DNA from: DASSUW01 sp035717845
GTDB taxonomy: Bacteria; Actinomycetota; Thermoleophilia; Solirubrobacterales; Solirubrobacteraceae
Reading direction: 5' to 3'
Length of the DNA: 24,887 nucleotides
Assembly (NCBI GenBank): GCA_035717845.1
Contig: DASTIC010000303.1
Coordinates: 1 to 24,887, forward strand
Shown: in pieces, positions 1-7,829 of the stretch
Numbering within the stretch: position 1 is the first letter of the stretch
Layout of the letters: each line of letters starts with the position of its first letter
The notes under the pieces: generated by a model
Database searches by the model: none
Seen by the model: only the letters and a program-made list of their open reading frames with translations
Told to the model about the DNA's origin: nothing
Position numbers and translations under genes: made by a program

Positions 1-996
1 GCGGGCGGGCGGCCGGCCCCGGCTCCCGCCAAGGCCGCGAAGGCCGCGCCGCCGCAGTACACGCAGGTCTTCGGCGAGGCGATCGTGCGCGAGTGCCGGC
101 GCGACGAGCGCGTCGTGGGCATCACGGCGGCGATGAACTCGGGCACCGGCCTGTCGGTGCTCCAGAAGGCGATGCCGGAGCGCTACTTCGACGTCGGGAT
201 CGCCGAGCAGCAGGCCGTCCTGTTCGCCGCCGGCCTCGCGCTCCAGGGGATGCGCCCGGTGGCCGCGATCTACTCGACCTTCCTCCAGCGCGCGTTCGAC
301 CAGATCGTCCACGACGTCTGCCTCCAGTCCCTGAACGTGACGTTCTGCATGGATCGCGCCGGCCTGGTCGGCGACGACGGCCCGACGCACCACGGCGCCT
401 TCGACATCGCCTACCTGCGGCCGCTACCCAACATCACGCTGATGGCCCCGCGGGACGAGGCGATGCTCGTCCACATGCTCCACACCGCCCTCCAGACGGA
501 CGGCCCGGCGGCCATCCGCTACCCGCGCGGCGAGGCGGTCGGCGTGCCGATCCCCGCCGATCCGTCGCTGCTCGAGATCGGGACGGGAGAGATCCTGCGC
601 GAGGGCGAGCGGGTGGCCGTGGTCGGCTACGGCACGGGCGTCGGAAAGGCGCTGGGCGCCGCCGACCTGCTGGCCGAGCGGGGGTTCGACGTCACGGTCG
701 CCGACGCGCGGTTCGCCAAGCCGCTGGACGCGGCGCTGCTGGCGCAGCTGGCGGCCGAGCACGACCTCGTCGTGACAGTTGAGGAGGGCGTTCTCATGGG
801 CGGCTTCGGCACCGCGGTCTGGGAGTCGCTGGCCGAAGGCGGCCTGGCGCCGCGGATGCTGCGGATCGGGCTCCCGGACCGGTACGTGACCCACGGGGCG
901 CCGAAGCTGCTGCACGAGGAGGTCGGGTTCACGCCCGAGCGGATCGCGGAGCGGATCGAGACCGCGGTGCTCGAGGGGCGCGACGCGCTCGTTTAG
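1..996 (+). CDS. dxs: 1-deoxy-D-xylulose-5-phosphate synthase, C-terminal part (5' end outside window)
   Basis: Open from base 1 to the TAG at 994-996, giving 331 residues. DXS condenses pyruvate with glyceraldehyde 3-phosphate using thiamine diphosphate, the first step of the MEP isoprenoid pathway. The visible part holds the transketolase pyrimidine-binding domain, with the catalytic-glutamate motif DVGIAEQQAV and the segment GDDGPTHHGAFD, followed by the transketolase C-terminal domain (RYPRGEAVGVP, VTVEEGVLMGGFG). The N-terminal diphosphate-binding domain lies outside the window. The first 19 codons encode a linker made almost only of Ala, Pro, Gly, Arg and Lys, richer in Ala/Pro than I expect for this interdomain stretch. 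A dxs next to tlyA and recN is also seen in Bacillus. It converges on the small membrane-protein gene that ends at 1149. The family assignment is secure. Confidence 0.96.
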   Translation, partial: AGGRPAPAPAKAAKAAPPQYTQVFGEAIVRECRRDERVVGITAAMNSGTGLSVLQKAMPERYFDVGIAEQQAVLFAAGLALQGMRPVAAIYSTFLQRAFDQIVHDVCLQSLNVTFCMDRAGLVGDDGPTHHGAFDIAYLRPLPNITLMAPRDEAMLVHMLHTALQTDGPAAIRYPRGEAVGVPIPADPSLLEIGTGEILREGERVAVVGYGTGVGKALGAADLLAERGFDVTVADARFAKPLDAALLAQLAAEHDLVVTVEEGVLMGGFGTAVWESLAEGGLAPRMLRIGLPDRYVTHGAPKLLHEEVGFTPERIAERIETAVLEGRDALV

Positions 997-1050
997 CGCG
1001 GGCGAACGTCAACGGCGGCTGGGCAGGGAGGGCGAGGGGCCCGGCGTGGT

Positions 1051-1150
1051 CGAACTATCCCGGATTACGTCGGTTTCCGGGGGTAATCCGTGAGAGTTCG
1101 CGAACTGCGTCCGATTAGCCCCGGATTCCGGGCCTAATCGCGCACAGTTC
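1051..1150. repeat. two tandem 50-bp palindromic (stem-loop) units between convergent genes
   Basis: Unit 1 (1051-1100) has nested arms: CGAACT at 1051-1056 pairs with AGTTCG at 1095-1100, and CGGATTAC at 1061-1068 pairs with GTAATCCG at 1083-1090, around a 14-nt loop. Unit 2 (1101-1150) repeats the design: GAACT/AGTTC outside, CGATTAG at 1112-1118 with CTAATCG at 1134-1140 inside, and a 15-nt loop. Both loops contain CGG(T/A)TTCCGGG. The units differ at two inner base pairs by compensatory changes (G-C to C-G at 1062/1089 versus 1112/1140, and C-G to G-C at 1068/1083 versus 1118/1134), so the pairing itself seems to be kept. The last arm covers the stop codon of the minus-strand gene. The arms are A/T-rich for this genome. 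The position suits a two-way terminator or 3'-end stabiliser, or a small repeat family; there is no T-tract. Confidence 0.8.
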
Positions 1151-1490
1151 AGGCCCGCCGGGTCCAGCGGGTGGCGCTCGTGAGCGCGAGCTCGACCGCG
1201 GCCGCCCCCGCCAGCATCGCCGCGGGCACGGCCTCGCCGGCGGACGCCAGCCCGGCCGCGGCGGCGACCATGCCGATCGCCAGCGCCATGTCGGCAGCCA
1301 TGTGACGGGAGATCGAGAGGCCGTCCGCCAGCCCGAGGCCCGCGAGCAGCGCGCCCGCCACGAACGCGGCCACGAGTCCGTTCGGGCCGAAGCCGAGCAC
1401 GAGCGGAGCGGCGATCAGCAGGAGGCCGCCGAGCAGCTCCACGGCTCCGTGCTCTGCGAGGGAGAGTCGTCGCACCATGTCGTACGTCAT
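1149..1490 (-). CDS. small integral membrane protein, function unknown
   Basis: 113 residues, mostly Ala, Leu, Gly and Val, with four probable membrane helices at about residues 16-33, 38-56, 64-82 and 87-104 and a basic C-terminus. The first hairpin (GGLLLIAAPLVLGFG) looks like the hydrophobic blocks of SPW-repeat membrane proteins, but the SPW triplet is absent, so this is only a resemblance. I took the ATG at 1488-1490; an in-frame ATG at 1476-1478 would shorten it by four residues and cannot be excluded, because neither has a clear ribosome binding site. It is divergent from tlyA with about 60 bp between starts, and convergent with dxs. Its stop codon lies inside the second palindromic unit. 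No function can be assigned. Confidence 0.6.
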   Translation of the reverse strand: MTYDMVRRLSLAEHGAVELLGGLLLIAAPLVLGFGPNGLVAAFVAGALLAGLGLADGLSISRHMAADMALAIGMVAAAAGLASAGEAVPAAMLAGAAAVELALTSATRWTRRA

Positions 1491-1537
1491 GGTCCCGCCG
1501 GATCGCTCTGGCGACTGTGAACTGGGTCACCCTCCGT

Positions 1538-1543
1538 TACCGT
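1538..1543 (+). promoter_or_regulatory. candidate -10 box of tlyA (leaderless type)
   Basis: TACCGT fits TAnnnT and ends 8 nt before the GTG at 1552. No Shine-Dalgarno sequence lies between them, so transcription would begin at or next to the start codon. No convincing -35 box is visible. The same arrangement recurs at other genes in this window. Confidence 0.5.
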
Positions 1544-1551
1544 GTGGCGCC

Positions 1552-2334
1552 GTGCCCCGGGTCCGCCTCGACAGCCTGCTGGCGGAGCGTGGGCTATTTC
1601 CGTCCCGCTCCCGCGCCGCCGCGGCGGTGCTCGCCGGCCAGGTCCACGTGGGACCCGGCCGCTCGCGTGCCGCTAAGCCGGGTCAGCTGGTGACCGCCGA
1701 CGTCGAGCTCGACGTCGACGCGCCGCCGCCGTTCGTCTCCCGCGGCGGCGTCAAGCTCGCCAACGCGCTCGACGCGCTGGGTCTCGACGTCTCGGGCCGC
1801 CGCGCGCTCGACGTGGGCGCCTCGACCGGCGGCTTCACGGACTGCCTGCTCCAGCGCGGCGCCGCGCATGTGGTGGCGCTCGACGTCGCCTACGGGGAGC
1901 TGGACTGGCGGCTCCGGAGTGACGAGCGGGTCACCGTGGTGGAGCGGGTCAACGCCCGGGCGGTGGAGCCGGGGCAGCTCCCGTACGCCCCCGAGCTGAT
2001 CGTCGTCGACGTGTCGTTCATCTCCCTGCGCAAGGTGCTCGGAGCGGTGCTGGCGTGCGCGGGGGACCGGTTCGACTGCCTGGCGATGGTCAAGCCGCAG
2101 TTCGAGGTCGGGCGCGGGAACGTCGGGAAGGGCGGCGTGGTGCGGGACGCGGCGCTGCGGCGCTCGGCGATCGCCGCTGTGGCGGGAGAGGCGCCGGCGG
2201 CCGTGATGGGCTTCGCGCCGTCCGGCCTGCCCGGGCCGGCCGGCAACCGCGAGACATTCGTGTGGCTGGCCGAGCCGGACCGGCCGGAGGCGATCGAGGA
2301 TCTCGACGCCGCCCTGGCGGAGGTGGACGTATGA
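1552..2334 (+). CDS. tlyA: TlyA-family rRNA 2'-O-methyltransferase
   Basis: 260 residues, close to the family's usual length of about 268. TlyA methylates ribose 2'-OH groups in 16S and/or 23S rRNA; loss in mycobacteria gives capreomycin resistance. Residues 1-60 form an S4-like RNA-binding domain (RLDSLLAERG, then SRAAAAVLAGQVHV). The methyltransferase domain follows, with the SAM-binding motif DVGASTGGFTD at 87-97. The K-D-K-E tetrad of the family is visible as K68, D153 (VVDVSF), K181 (MVKPQFE) and E234 (NRETFVW), so it should be active. The GTG start at 1552 gives the family's N-terminus PRVRLDSLL; the frame is open to 1477, but that would add an unrelated tail and run into the divergent gene. 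It overlaps nadK by 4 bp. The old name 'hemolysin' is misleading. Confidence 0.93.
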   Translation: MPRVRLDSLLAERGLFPSRSRAAAAVLAGQVHVGPGRSRAAKPGQLVTADVELDVDAPPPFVSRGGVKLANALDALGLDVSGRRALDVGASTGGFTDCLLQRGAAHVVALDVAYGELDWRLRSDERVTVVERVNARAVEPGQLPYAPELIVVDVSFISLRKVLGAVLACAGDRFDCLAMVKPQFEVGRGNVGKGGVVRDAALRRSAIAAVAGEAPAAVMGFAPSGLPGPAGNRETFVWLAEPDRPEAIEDLDAALAEVDV

Positions 2335-3179
2335 GGGCCGCGTCCGTGTTCACCCACCGCCGAGTGAGCGACACCGCTCCGGCGATGCGGGAGCTGATCG
2401 CCGCCGCCCGCCGGGCCGGGGTGGTACTGCGCTTCGACGAGGGCGAGATGACCAAGCACGGGCTCGAGCCCGGCGAGGGGATCGAGCTCGACGCCGACCG
2501 CAGCAGCGACGTCGACCTCTGCATGGTCATGGGCGGAGACGGCACGATCCTGACGGCGCTGCGGGTGTACACCGGGACCGGCGTGCCGGTCTTCGCGGTC
2601 AACTTCGGGGAGGTCGGGTTCCTGGCCACGGTAGACCCGGACGGCCTCCCGGCGCACTTCGACCGCGCGTTCGCGGGCGACTTCGACCGCCTCGAGCTCC
2701 CGACCATCTCCGTCGGCCGCCCCGAGGGGACCTGGACGGCCATGAACGACATCTCCGTGCACCGCAAGCCGGGGCACCGCGTCGCCGACCTCGCGTACGG
2801 GCTGGCGGGGGAGGAGATCGGCCGTGTGCGCTGCGACGGGCTGGTCGTGTCCACGCCGCAGGGCTCCACGGGCTACAACCTGGCCAACGGGGGGCCGGTG
2901 ATGGCGTGGGGGGTGGAGGGCTACGTCGTCTCGTTCGTGGCGCCGCACTCGCTGACCGCCCGGGCGCTCGTCATCGCCCCGGGTGACCTCCTGACCATCA
3001 ACAACGCGTCGCGCGAGGAGCCGGTCGAGGTCCACGTCGACGGCCGGCCGAGCTGCGAGCTTCCCCCCGGCGAGGACCTGCACGTCGAGTTCGCGGCCAG
3101 TCACGGGACGCTGGCCCAGCTCCCCGGCGCGAGCTTCTATCACCGGCTGCGCGAGCGGTTCGGCCGCCTCGCGCGCTGA
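2331..3179 (+). CDS. nadK: NAD kinase
   Basis: 282 residues. It phosphorylates NAD to NADP in the cytoplasm. The diagnostic GGDGT nucleotide-binding motif is at 68-72, NDISVHR at 139-145, and the conserved glycine-rich block STPQGSTGYNLANGGP at about 174-189. The ATG at 2331 overlaps the TGA of tlyA (ATGA), which fixes the start and implies translational coupling. The pair tlyA-nadK, followed by recN, is the arrangement of M. tuberculosis Rv1694-Rv1696. The length and all key motifs look normal. Confidence 0.96.
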   Translation: MRAASVFTHRRVSDTAPAMRELIAAARRAGVVLRFDEGEMTKHGLEPGEGIELDADRSSDVDLCMVMGGDGTILTALRVYTGTGVPVFAVNFGEVGFLATVDPDGLPAHFDRAFAGDFDRLELPTISVGRPEGTWTAMNDISVHRKPGHRVADLAYGLAGEEIGRVRCDGLVVSTPQGSTGYNLANGGPVMAWGVEGYVVSFVAPHSLTARALVIAPGDLLTINNASREEPVEVHVDGRPSCELPPGEDLHVEFAASHGTLAQLPGASFYHRLRERFGRLAR

Positions 3180-3185
3180 GCGCCC

Positions 3186-3200
3186 GGCGCGTGGTGCGCC
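3186..3200 (+). terminator. weak hairpin downstream of nadK
   Basis: GGCGC at 3186-3190 pairs with GCGCC at 3196-3200 around the loop GTGGT, 6 bp after the nadK stop. There is no T-tract. It could be a short tail-less terminator or attenuator before recN; with only five pairs in such GC-rich DNA it could also be chance. Confidence 0.3.
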
Positions 3201-3224
3201 CGCCCGCTCGTGAAGCGTCACGGC

Positions 3225-3257
3225 TTCGTTCCAATTTCGTTCCAACTTCGTTGAAAC
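3225..3257 (+). promoter_or_regulatory. three 11-bp direct repeats upstream of recN, possible operator
   Basis: TTCGTTCCAA occurs at 3225-3234 and 3236-3245, and TTCGTTGAAA at 3247-3256, so three units follow at exactly 11-bp steps, one helical turn apart. The last two also form an imperfect inverted repeat, GTTCCAAC (3239-3246) with GTTGAAAC (3250-3257), one mismatch and a 3-bp spacer. The patch is A/T-rich in a GC-rich genome and lies 40-72 bp before the recN start, where a repressor or activator would bind. It does not match the Gram-positive LexA box (GAAC-N4-GTTC). Confidence 0.5.
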
Positions 3258-3296
3258 GATCCGGCTCCGTCGGGCGGCGCTGATAGACCCCATGGC

Positions 3297-4982
3297 GTGC
3301 TTCACGAGCTGCGCGTCGAGAACCTGCTGCTGATCGAGCGGGCAGAGCTGAGCCTGGTCCCCGGGTTGAACGTCCTCACGGGCGAGACCGGGGCCGGCAA
3401 GACCGTTCTCGCCCACGCACTCGACCTGCTGCTGGGCGGTAAGCCGCGCGCCGGCATCGTCCGCCCGGGCGCGAGCGAGGCCTACGTCGAGGGGGTGTTC
3501 GCCCTGCCTGCGGCGCTGCGGGCCGCGTTGGCGGACCGCCTGCCCGAGGACGCGGACGAGCTGGTGCTCGCCCGCCGCGTGAGCGCCGAGGGCCGTACGC
3601 GCGCCTACCTGGGCGGCCGCAGTGCCACGGCGGCCGAGCTTGCGGACATCGGCGGCGCGCTGCTCTCGTTCTACGGCCAGCACGAGCACCGCCGGTTGAC
3701 GCTGGCGTCGGCGCAGCTCGAGATCCTGGACGGGTTCTGCGGCCCTGACCAGGCGTCCCGAAGAGAGGAGTTCGCCGCGGCGTACGCGCACGAACGGGGC
3801 CTCCGGGAGGAGCTCGAGGCGCTGCGCGCGCGAGCCGGTGCCCGCGACCGCGAGCTCGACCTGGTGAACTGGGAGCTCGAGGAGATCGACCGGGCGGAGC
3901 CGAGCGTCGAGGACGAGCACTCGCTGCTCGCCGAGCGCGAGCGCCTGCGCCATGTCACGACGCTGCTCGGTGCCGCTGCGGGGGCCGCCGCGGCGCTGAG
4001 CGGAGACGGCGGCGGAGACGGCTACGACGACGCGTCGTCCGGTCACGCCACCGACGGCCTCGCCGCGACCGTGGCCGCGCTCGAGTCGGCCACGGGGGTG
4101 GACGCTGCGCTCGACGCCCTCGCAGAGCGGGCGCGGGCGCTGGCCGTGGAGGCCGAGGACCTGGCGGGTGAGCTGCGCCGCTACGGCGAGGCGGTCGACG
4201 CGCCGCCGGGCCGGCTCGACGAGGTGGAGGAGCGGCTCGCGCTCTTCGACCGGCTGAAGCGCAAGCACGGCGGGACGATCGAGGCCGTCATGGCCCACGC
4301 GGAGGAGTGCCGGCGCCGCCGGGACGAGCTCGCCGGCGCCGAGGAGGCGCTCGAGGCGGGGGAGGGGCGTCTGGAAGCCGCCCGCGCCCAGCTCGCCGCC
4401 CAGGCGGAGGGGCTGCGGGAAGCGCGCCTCGCGGCCGCCGGCGGCCTTGCCGACGCGGTTCGGGAGCGACTCGCCGGCCTGGCGATGGAGGGAGCGACCT
4501 TCGAGGCGCGCCTCGCCGAGCGCGACGGCTACGGCCCGACGGGCGGCGACGAGGTCGAGTTCCTGATCGCCCCGAACCCCGGCGTGCCGGCCGGCCCGCT
4601 GCGCGAGACCGCCTCGGGAGGGGAGCTCTCGCGCGTCATGCTCGCGCTCATGGGGGTCGCCGCCCAGGCCGGGCCGGCGACGCTCGTCTTCGACGAGGTC
4701 GACGCCGGCATCGGCGGGCAGACCGCGCGCGCCGTCGGCGAGCAGCTGCGGGGCCTCGCCGCCGGGCGGCAGATCATCTGCATCACCCACCTGCCGCAGA
4801 TCGCCTCGCTCGCCGACCGCCACTTCACGATCGTCAAGGACACGTCCGGCGCCACGGCGAGCACGACCGTGACGCGGCTCGAGAAGACCGCGGTGGTCGG
4901 CGAGCTCGTGCGCATGCTGGGCGCCGAGGACGGCGACGCCGCGGCCCGCCGCCACGCCCGCGAGCTGCTCAAGGCCGCGTGA
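3297..4982 (+). CDS. recN: DNA repair protein RecN (SMC-like ATPase)
   Basis: 561 residues, the usual RecN length. RecN is an SMC-like ATPase that tethers DNA ends in double-strand break repair. The Walker A motif GETGAGKT is at 29-36, the ABC signature SGGELSRVML begins near 439, and Walker B with the D-loop region (VFDEVDAGIGG) lies at about 463-473, followed by ICITHLPQIAS. Between them are two coiled-coil arms rich in Glu, Arg, Ala and Leu, interrupted near 238-260 by a Gly/Asp/Ser-rich stretch. The GTG at 3297 gives the family N-terminus MLHELRVENLLLIERAEL; an ATG at 3292 is in the wrong frame. TAGACC lies 7 nt before the start but lacks the final T of the TAnnnT box seen elsewhere. Three 11-bp repeats upstream suggest regulation. 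Confidence 0.96.
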   Translation: MLHELRVENLLLIERAELSLVPGLNVLTGETGAGKTVLAHALDLLLGGKPRAGIVRPGASEAYVEGVFALPAALRAALADRLPEDADELVLARRVSAEGRTRAYLGGRSATAAELADIGGALLSFYGQHEHRRLTLASAQLEILDGFCGPDQASRREEFAAAYAHERGLREELEALRARAGARDRELDLVNWELEEIDRAEPSVEDEHSLLAERERLRHVTTLLGAAAGAAAALSGDGGGDGYDDASSGHATDGLAATVAALESATGVDAALDALAERARALAVEAEDLAGELRRYGEAVDAPPGRLDEVEERLALFDRLKRKHGGTIEAVMAHAEECRRRRDELAGAEEALEAGEGRLEAARAQLAAQAEGLREARLAAAGGLADAVRERLAGLAMEGATFEARLAERDGYGPTGGDEVEFLIAPNPGVPAGPLRETASGGELSRVMLALMGVAAQAGPATLVFDEVDAGIGGQTARAVGEQLRGLAAGRQIICITHLPQIASLADRHFTIVKDTSGATASTTVTRLEKTAVVGELVRMLGAEDGDAAARRHARELLKAA

Positions 4983-5015
4983 TGCCCGCCGTGGTCCAAC
5001 CGCCGGTGCGGCATC

Positions 5016-5035
5016 TACACTGGCGGGCCAGGAGG
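5016..5035 (+). promoter_or_regulatory. candidate -10 box and strong ribosome binding site of pyrG
   Basis: TACACT at 5016-5021 fits a -10 box. AGGAGG at 5030-5035 is a textbook Shine-Dalgarno sequence 7 nt before the TTG at 5043, and it decides that rare start codon. The same TACACT hexamer precedes the tRNA gene at 20843-20848. pyrG may therefore have its own promoter in addition to readthrough from recN. Confidence 0.6.
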
Positions 5036-5042
5036 ATCACGC

Positions 5043-6716
5043 TTGCCTGAGTCACGACCCCGCACCCGATTCATCTTCGTCACCGGCGGGGTCGTCTCCT
5101 CGCTCGGCAAGGGCATCGCGGCCGCCTCGATCGGCCGGCTGCTCGTCGCCCGCGGCCTCAAGGTCGCGCTCCAGAAGTTCGATCCGTACATCAACATCGA
5201 CCCCGGGACGATGTCGCCGTTCCAGCACGGCGAGGTCTTCGTCACCGAGGACGGCGCGGAGACCGACCTCGATCTCGGGCACTACGAGCGGTTCACCGAC
5301 GCGAACACCTCGCGGGGCTCGAACGTCACCGCAGGCGCGATCTACAACTCGGTCATCCGCAAGGAGCGGCGGGGCGACTACCTCGGCGGCACCGTGCAGG
5401 TCGTCCCCCACATCACGGACGAGATCAAGCACCGCGTGAAGCTGATCGCGGAGAGCCAGGACGTCGACGTGGTGATCACGGAGATCGGCGGCACGGTGGG
5501 CGACATCGAGTCGCTGCCGTTCCTGGAGGCGATCCGTCAGTTCCCGGTCGACGTCGGGCGCCGCCGCTGCATGTTCATCCACCTCACGCTGGTGCCGTAC
5601 ATCGGCCATGCGGGCGAGCTCAAGACCAAGCCCACGCAGCACTCGGTCAACGAGCTGCGGCGAATCGGCATCCAGCCCGACATGGTGGTCTGCCGCTCCG
5701 AGGGCGGCCTGCCCCAGGACGTGCGCAAGAAGATCGCGCTCTTCGCCTCCCTGCCACCCGAGGCGATCATCTCCGCCCGCGACGTCGACAACATCTACAA
5801 GGTCCCGCTCTACTTCCACCCGGAGGGAGTGGACGACTTCGTGCTCGACCACTTCGGCATGGAGGCGCCAGCCCCCGAGCTGAGCGACTGGGAGCGCCTG
5901 ATGCGCCGCGCGAGCGACGTCGCGGACGCAGCTCCCGTCCGCATCGCGCTCGTCGGCAAGTACGTCAAGCTCGCGGACGCCTATCTGTCCGTCGCCGAGG
6001 CGCTGCGCCACTCCGGCTTCCATCACGGCTGCCGGATCGAGATCGACTGGGTGGACTCCGAGACGCTCGACGACGGCGAGGTCCGCCAGCGCGTCGCGCA
6101 GGCCGACGGCATCCTCATCCCGGGCGGCTTCGGCGTGCGCGGGATCGAGGGCAAGATCACGGCTTCGCGCATCGCCCGCGAGCAGAGCATCCCGTTCCTG
6201 GGCATCTGCCTCGGCATGCAGATGGCGGTGGCCGACTTCGCGCGCCACGTCGTCGGCATGGAGGGCGCGAACTCGACGGAGTTCGACCCCGAGACGCCGT
6301 ACCCGGTGATCGACCTCCTGCCCGAGCAGAAGGAGGTCGCCGACATGGGCGGGACGATGCGCCTGGGAGCCGACCCCGTGAAGCTCCACCCGGACACGAA
6401 GGCCCGCGAGCTCTACGACGAGCCGGTGATCTACGAGCGCCACCGCCACCGCTACGAGGTCAACAACTTCCTGCGCAAGCGGCTCGAGGCGGCGGGGCTG
6501 GTCATCTCCGGCACGTCGCCGGACGATCGGCTGGTCGAGATCATCGAGATCCACGACCACCCGTTCTTCGTGGCCTCGCAGTTCCACCCGGAGTTCAAGT
6601 CCCGCCCCGAGCGTCCCGCCCCGCTGTTCCGCGACTTCGTGGCAGCCGCCCTCGCCCGCGCGCGCGAGCGGCGGCCGGACGAGATCGCCGCGCAGCAGCC
6701 CGCACACACCACGTGA
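5043..6716 (+). CDS. pyrG: CTP synthase
   Basis: 557 residues with a TTG start fixed by AGGAGG 7 nt upstream. It makes CTP from UTP, ATP and glutamine. The N-terminal synthetase domain (about 1-275) opens with the P-loop region VTGGVVSSLGKG at 13-24 and contains QKFDPYINIDPGTMSPFQHGEV split over the expected positions. The C-terminal class I glutamine amidotransferase domain has the oxyanion-region motif PGGFGVRG, the nucleophile Cys389 in GICLGMQ, and the His515/Glu517 pair in QFHPEF. All catalytic parts are present. The stop overlaps the following peptidase gene by 4 bp (GTGA). Mycobacteria also place pyrG directly before the Nudix gene; here an M20 peptidase lies between. Confidence 0.97.
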   Translation: MPESRPRTRFIFVTGGVVSSLGKGIAAASIGRLLVARGLKVALQKFDPYINIDPGTMSPFQHGEVFVTEDGAETDLDLGHYERFTDANTSRGSNVTAGAIYNSVIRKERRGDYLGGTVQVVPHITDEIKHRVKLIAESQDVDVVITEIGGTVGDIESLPFLEAIRQFPVDVGRRRCMFIHLTLVPYIGHAGELKTKPTQHSVNELRRIGIQPDMVVCRSEGGLPQDVRKKIALFASLPPEAIISARDVDNIYKVPLYFHPEGVDDFVLDHFGMEAPAPELSDWERLMRRASDVADAAPVRIALVGKYVKLADAYLSVAEALRHSGFHHGCRIEIDWVDSETLDDGEVRQRVAQADGILIPGGFGVRGIEGKITASRIAREQSIPFLGICLGMQMAVADFARHVVGMEGANSTEFDPETPYPVIDLLPEQKEVADMGGTMRLGADPVKLHPDTKARELYDEPVIYERHRHRYEVNNFLRKRLEAAGLVISGTSPDDRLVEIIEIHDHPFFVASQFHPEFKSRPERPAPLFRDFVAAALARARERRPDEIAAQQPAHTT

Positions 6717-7828
6717 GGCCGGCGTCCGAGGCCGAGAAGGCCCGGCTCGCGGACCTGTTCGTCGAGCTCTGCCGGATCCCGAGCCCGTTCGGCCACGAGC
6801 GCGAGTGCGCAGACCGTGTGCTCGCCGAGCTGCGCGGCATGGGGGTCGACGCCGACGAGGACCCCGCCGGCAACCTGCTCGCCCGGATCCCGTCCCGCCA
6901 CGCCCGCTCCGACCGCTCGATCCTGCTGTGCGCGCACCTCGACACGGTCGAGACCGAGGCCCCGATCGATCCCGTGCTCGTCGACGGCGGCTGGGAGAAC
7001 GCGCATGACGGCATCCTCGGCGCCGACAACAAGGCCGCGCTGGCCGTCATGCTCGAGGTCGCCCGCAGGGCCTCCGTGGAGGGCTCGCCGGTGGGGATCG
7101 AGCTGCTGTTCACGGTCTCCGAGGAGAACGCCCTGGCCGGCGCCAAGGCGTTCGACGCGTCACGGCTGAGGTCCGACTTCGGCTACGTGTTCGACCACGC
7201 GACGGCGATCGGGGACGTCGTGGTCGCGTCGCCGACCTACTTCCGGCTCGAGGCCAGCTTCCTCGGCAAGGCGGCCCACGCCGGGATCCGGCCCGAGGAC
7301 GGTCGCAGCGCCGTGCTCGCCGCGGCGCTCGCGATCGCCGCGATGCCGCTCGGCCGGATCGACGACCAGACGACCGCGAACGTCGGCTCGGTGCAGGGCG
7401 GCGTCGGGTCCACCAACGTGGTGCCCGAACGCTGCCGGCTGCTCGCCGAGGCCCGCTCGCTCGACCCGACCCGCGTCGAGACGACGGTGGCGCGGATGGT
7501 CGACGCGCTGCACGACGGCGCCGCCCAGGCCGAGTGCGATGTGGACGTCATCTCCGAGAAGCTGTTCACCGGCTTCCGCGTCCGCCCCGGCGCACCGGAG
7601 CTCGCCGCCGCCGAGGCGGCCCTGCGCGCCCGCGGCTACGAACCGCGGCGCATCCAGACCGGCGGCGGGTCCGACGCCAACGCGCTCCAGGCCGCCGGCT
7701 TCCCCTGCCTGAACCTCGCCAACGGCACCGAGCGCAACCACGAGGCGACCGAGCGCGTTTCCGTCGCGGCGCTCGAGGGGATGTTCGACGTCGCGCTCGC
7801 GCTGCTCGACGAGGCCGCGGCGGTCTGA
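6713..7828 (+). CDS. M20-family zinc peptidase (PepT-like)
   Basis: 371 residues, a size typical of M20 di- or tripeptidases, with no signal peptide, so probably cytoplasmic. The metal and catalytic residues are visible: H75 and D77 in CAHLDTV, bridging D105 in GADNKAA, the catalytic glutamate with its neighbour in SEEN (137-138), D161 in FDHA, and the last histidine at about 343 in NHEATE. A dimerisation-type lid domain with KAAHAGIRPEDG lies between. The sequence resembles tripeptide aminopeptidase PepT more than the deacetylase branch, but the substrate cannot be read from it. The GTG start overlaps the pyrG stop by 4 bp and the Nudix gene starts one base after its stop, so it is locked into this operon. 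I do not recall it at this place in mycobacteria. Confidence 0.88.
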   Translation: MRPASEAEKARLADLFVELCRIPSPFGHERECADRVLAELRGMGVDADEDPAGNLLARIPSRHARSDRSILLCAHLDTVETEAPIDPVLVDGGWENAHDGILGADNKAALAVMLEVARRASVEGSPVGIELLFTVSEENALAGAKAFDASRLRSDFGYVFDHATAIGDVVVASPTYFRLEASFLGKAAHAGIRPEDGRSAVLAAALAIAAMPLGRIDDQTTANVGSVQGGVGSTNVVPERCRLLAEARSLDPTRVETTVARMVDALHDGAAQAECDVDVISEKLFTGFRVRPGAPELAAAEAALRARGYEPRRIQTGGGSDANALQAAGFPCLNLANGTERNHEATERVSVAALEGMFDVALALLDEAAAV

Positions 7829-7829
7829 C

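Noticed and set aside
1051..1150. CRISPR array or conventional rho-independent terminators
   Set aside because: Only two units, no spacers and a palindromic repeat design; no T-tract follows either hairpin on either strand.
3225..3257. LexA/SOS box upstream of recN
   Set aside because: The repeats lack the GAAC-N4-GTTC core expected in Gram-positive bacteria.
1890..4955. A 1021-codon open frame on the minus strand, opposite tlyA, nadK and recN
   Set aside because: The composition is that of an antisense shadow and no domain is recognisable; the plus-strand genes are complete and conserved.
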